A DNA stretch of 64,000 nt from Hyphomicrobiales bacterium (GTDB lineage Bacteria; Pseudomonadota; Alphaproteobacteria; Rhizobiales; Rhizobiaceae), in NCBI GenBank assembly GCA_900465665.1, contig UBJO01000032.1, positions 28,911 to 92,910 on the forward strand, written 5' to 3'. Below the pieces are notes generated by a model. That model saw only the letters and a program-made list of their open reading frames with translations. It had not been told where the DNA came from and did not search any database. Shown one piece after another: positions 62,582 to 64,000 of the stretch. Position 1 is the first letter of the stretch, and the number at the start of each line of letters is the position of its first letter. A program made the position numbers and the translations under genes.

Positions 62582-63799
62582 TTATCCTTCATTCGGTACA
62601 GACGTCTCACGGCGGCGGCGGGAAACTGTGCTTTGTGAAATCCCAACGAGGAGCCCGGCCTCTCGCTGACTTAAGCCGGCATCGTCTACCAAAGCCGCGG
62701 CAAGCTCTTCATTAGAAGCGAGGAGAAGATCGCGTCTATGCTTGCTGAATAGCTGTCCGCTGAGGGTCGCCTGACGGCGCAGGGCGCCAAGAAGTCCTCG
62801 ACGCCGTGACCCAGCGGCTCCAGTTGCCTCTTTCATCACCAGGAACCGTTTGCCGCCACTTATCAGAGTTTCGATATCTGCCCCGCTCATGCCCTCAGTC
62901 ATCCAGATTAGCATCTTGGTTTCAGCGTCCCCGGGAAGAAGCGGAGGAAGGAAGCGAGCCAAAAGTTTTTTTCGAGCTTCTTCGTCTGGAAGAGGTATTT
63001 CAATTCTACCGTCAAACCGACGCCAGACGGCCGTGTCGAGCAGCTGCTCATGATTTGTCGCCGCCAGCGTAAAGCCGCGCCTTCCTCGGGCGTCCAAACA
63101 TTGCAGGAGCGCATTCACGACGCGTTTGATTTCCCCAACCTCCTGCGCGTCATCGCGGGCTTTTGCTATCGCATCGAACTCGTCCAGAAATAGGATGCAG
63201 CGGTAGCGATCTGCGAAATCAAAAAGCGATCCGATGTTCCGCGCGGTCGTGCCGAGGAACGATGATACCAAACCATCGAGACGAGCTTCCACGATTGGTA
63301 GACCCAATTTGAAGCCAATATACCGCGCGAGCATTGTCTTCCCCACGCCAGGCTTGCCGTACAGTAGGCACCGCATGTTGGGCTGCACGCCGAGCGCGGC
63401 CAGCTCTTCGGTGCGAGCCCACTCACCAACGAGCCCGTCCAACGCGTCCGCAAGCACGTTGGAAAGCACTGGCTCGCTCCCCATATTGTCTTCGGGAAAG
63501 ACAACACGGACCAAGGGAGTCGCTGTTTCTCGGTCATGCGGCAGTGGAGTGTTTTTCCCCAGCTTCTCCCCGGGCAGTTGCGGCGGCGGAATGGAGCCTG
63601 AGCGCATTTGCTCGAGCGACATTGGCGCGACAGAATGCTTTCGCTCTTCTCTGTTTAGCAGCCGCCCAAGCTTCTCTGCTTGGTCAGGGTTTGTCTTTTG
63701 AAGCGCGTCGCGCAAGCGCGCCAACTGATGAGTAGCCCGTTCGGCATCTCCCCCCACAGCAGTTCGTGACAAGGCAAGAATAATGTCAAAGTGTTCCAC
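62582..63799 (-). CDS. AAA+ ATPase with C-terminal helix-turn-helix
   Basis: About 405 residues from the GTG at 63799 (VEHFDIILALSRTAVGGD); an upstream TTG at 63889 would add 30 residues containing a Cys-x2-Cys. AAA features: Walker A GKPGVGKT (148-155), Walker B ILFLDEFD (202-209), sensor 1 ATN (247-249), arginine finger WRRFD (259-263) and GMSGADIETLI. It is close to the FtsH/Vps4 class. The C-terminus, AGLSQREAGLLVGISQSTVSRRRRE, is a helix-turn-helix, unusual for this class. It is transcribed with the S8 protease, five bases downstream. Confidence 0.88.
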   Translation of the reverse strand: MEHFDIILALSRTAVGGDAERATHQLARLRDALQKTNPDQAEKLGRLLNREERKHSVAPMSLEQMRSGSIPPPQLPGEKLGKNTPLPHDRETATPLVRVVFPEDNMGSEPVLSNVLADALDGLVGEWARTEELAALGVQPNMRCLLYGKPGVGKTMLARYIGFKLGLPIVEARLDGLVSSFLGTTARNIGSLFDFADRYRCILFLDEFDAIAKARDDAQEVGEIKRVVNALLQCLDARGRRGFTLAATNHEQLLDTAVWRRFDGRIEIPLPDEEARKKLLARFLPPLLPGDAETKMLIWMTEGMSGADIETLISGGKRFLVMKEATGAAGSRRRGLLGALRRQATLSGQLFSKHRRDLLLASNEELAAALVDDAGLSQREAGLLVGISQSTVSRRRRETSVPNEG

Positions 63800-64000
63800 G
63801 TCACACCCCGGTGATTTCAAGTTGCGGCATATTATGCATCTAAAGTCCTTCTGATGCAACACCGCGCGACTTAATTCATAAATCGCCAAATTTATGCATA
63901 TGGCGCGGTGTGTATCCCGCTTGTAGGAATTTTACGCTTACACTACCCCCCACGCCCGAAACCTCCCCCTCCCGGTCATCTCCCTTAAACCCAGCTCCAA
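63800..64000. promoter_or_regulatory. Upstream region of the AAA+/protease module
   Basis: Reading leftwards from the edge, a pyrimidine-rich stretch (63942-63975) is followed by A/T-rich sequence, including ATGCATAAATTTGG on the minus strand, which probably holds the promoter. No other gene is seen before the window ends. Confidence 0.35.

Noticed and set aside
1..64000. CRISPR arrays, insertion sequences, integrases, rRNA
   Set aside because: No spaced direct repeats, DDE or tyrosine-recombinase motifs, terminal inverted repeats or rRNA sequences were recognised.

Overview
The window looks like an accessory or plasmid-like segment of an alphaproteobacterium of the Rhizobiales, most likely Rhizobiaceae (Rhizobium, Agrobacterium or Neorhizobium type). 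This is inferred from moderately high GC, the density of sugar and amino-acid ABC transporters, an HWE-family histidine kinase, and many one-component regulators (five LysR, two HxlR, one each of TetR, AraC and GntR) beside small oxidoreductase operons. No rRNA, tRNA, CRISPR array, intact transposase or integrase was seen.

Left region (1-9.2 kb, visibly more A/T-rich than what follows): two sugar-uptake clusters in opposite orientations. A xylose-type set (binding protein, Zn alcohol dehydrogenase, ATPase running off the left edge) and a GMC flavin dehydrogenase lie on the minus strand. A ribose-type ABC set (permease, binding protein, ATPase) lies on the plus strand. The two control regions share a dyad, CATCA-N5-TGATG. 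A decayed histidine kinase (9.4-9.7 kb) marks the end of this block.

Middle region (9.9-47.8 kb): short operons, each next to its regulator. They encode short-chain dehydrogenases, aldo/keto reductases, MFS pumps, carboxymuconolactone-decarboxylase-fold proteins, a peroxiredoxin, GST, quinone reductases, an aldehyde dehydrogenase, a three-module FMN/FAD/2Fe-2S oxidoreductase, alpha/beta hydrolases, a cysteine hydrolase and a pirin. Together they suggest handling of electrophiles, quinones and organic peroxides. Notable items are a TetR with two tandem palindromic operators driving a seven-gene operon that contains one frameshifted gene, and a six-gene GntR-linked operon (DUF2848, amidase, ureidoglycolate-lyase-like protein, amino-acid-type ABC importer) that looks like an uptake-and-hydrolysis pathway for an amide.

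Right region (48.0-63.8 kb): an antiviral defence island with every gene on the minus strand. From right to left: (i) an AAA+ ATPase with a C-terminal helix-turn-helix plus a large subtilisin-like protease; (ii) a sigma-factor-like protein, a RapA/SNF2-type helicase and a sacsin/HSP90-like GHKL ATPase ending in a four-cysteine HNH-like zinc finger; (iii) a complete QatABCD system (KAP ATPase, QatB, QueC-like QatC, TatD-like QatD) in which every gene junction overlaps. Module (ii) is the best candidate for an undescribed system; module (i) is the second.
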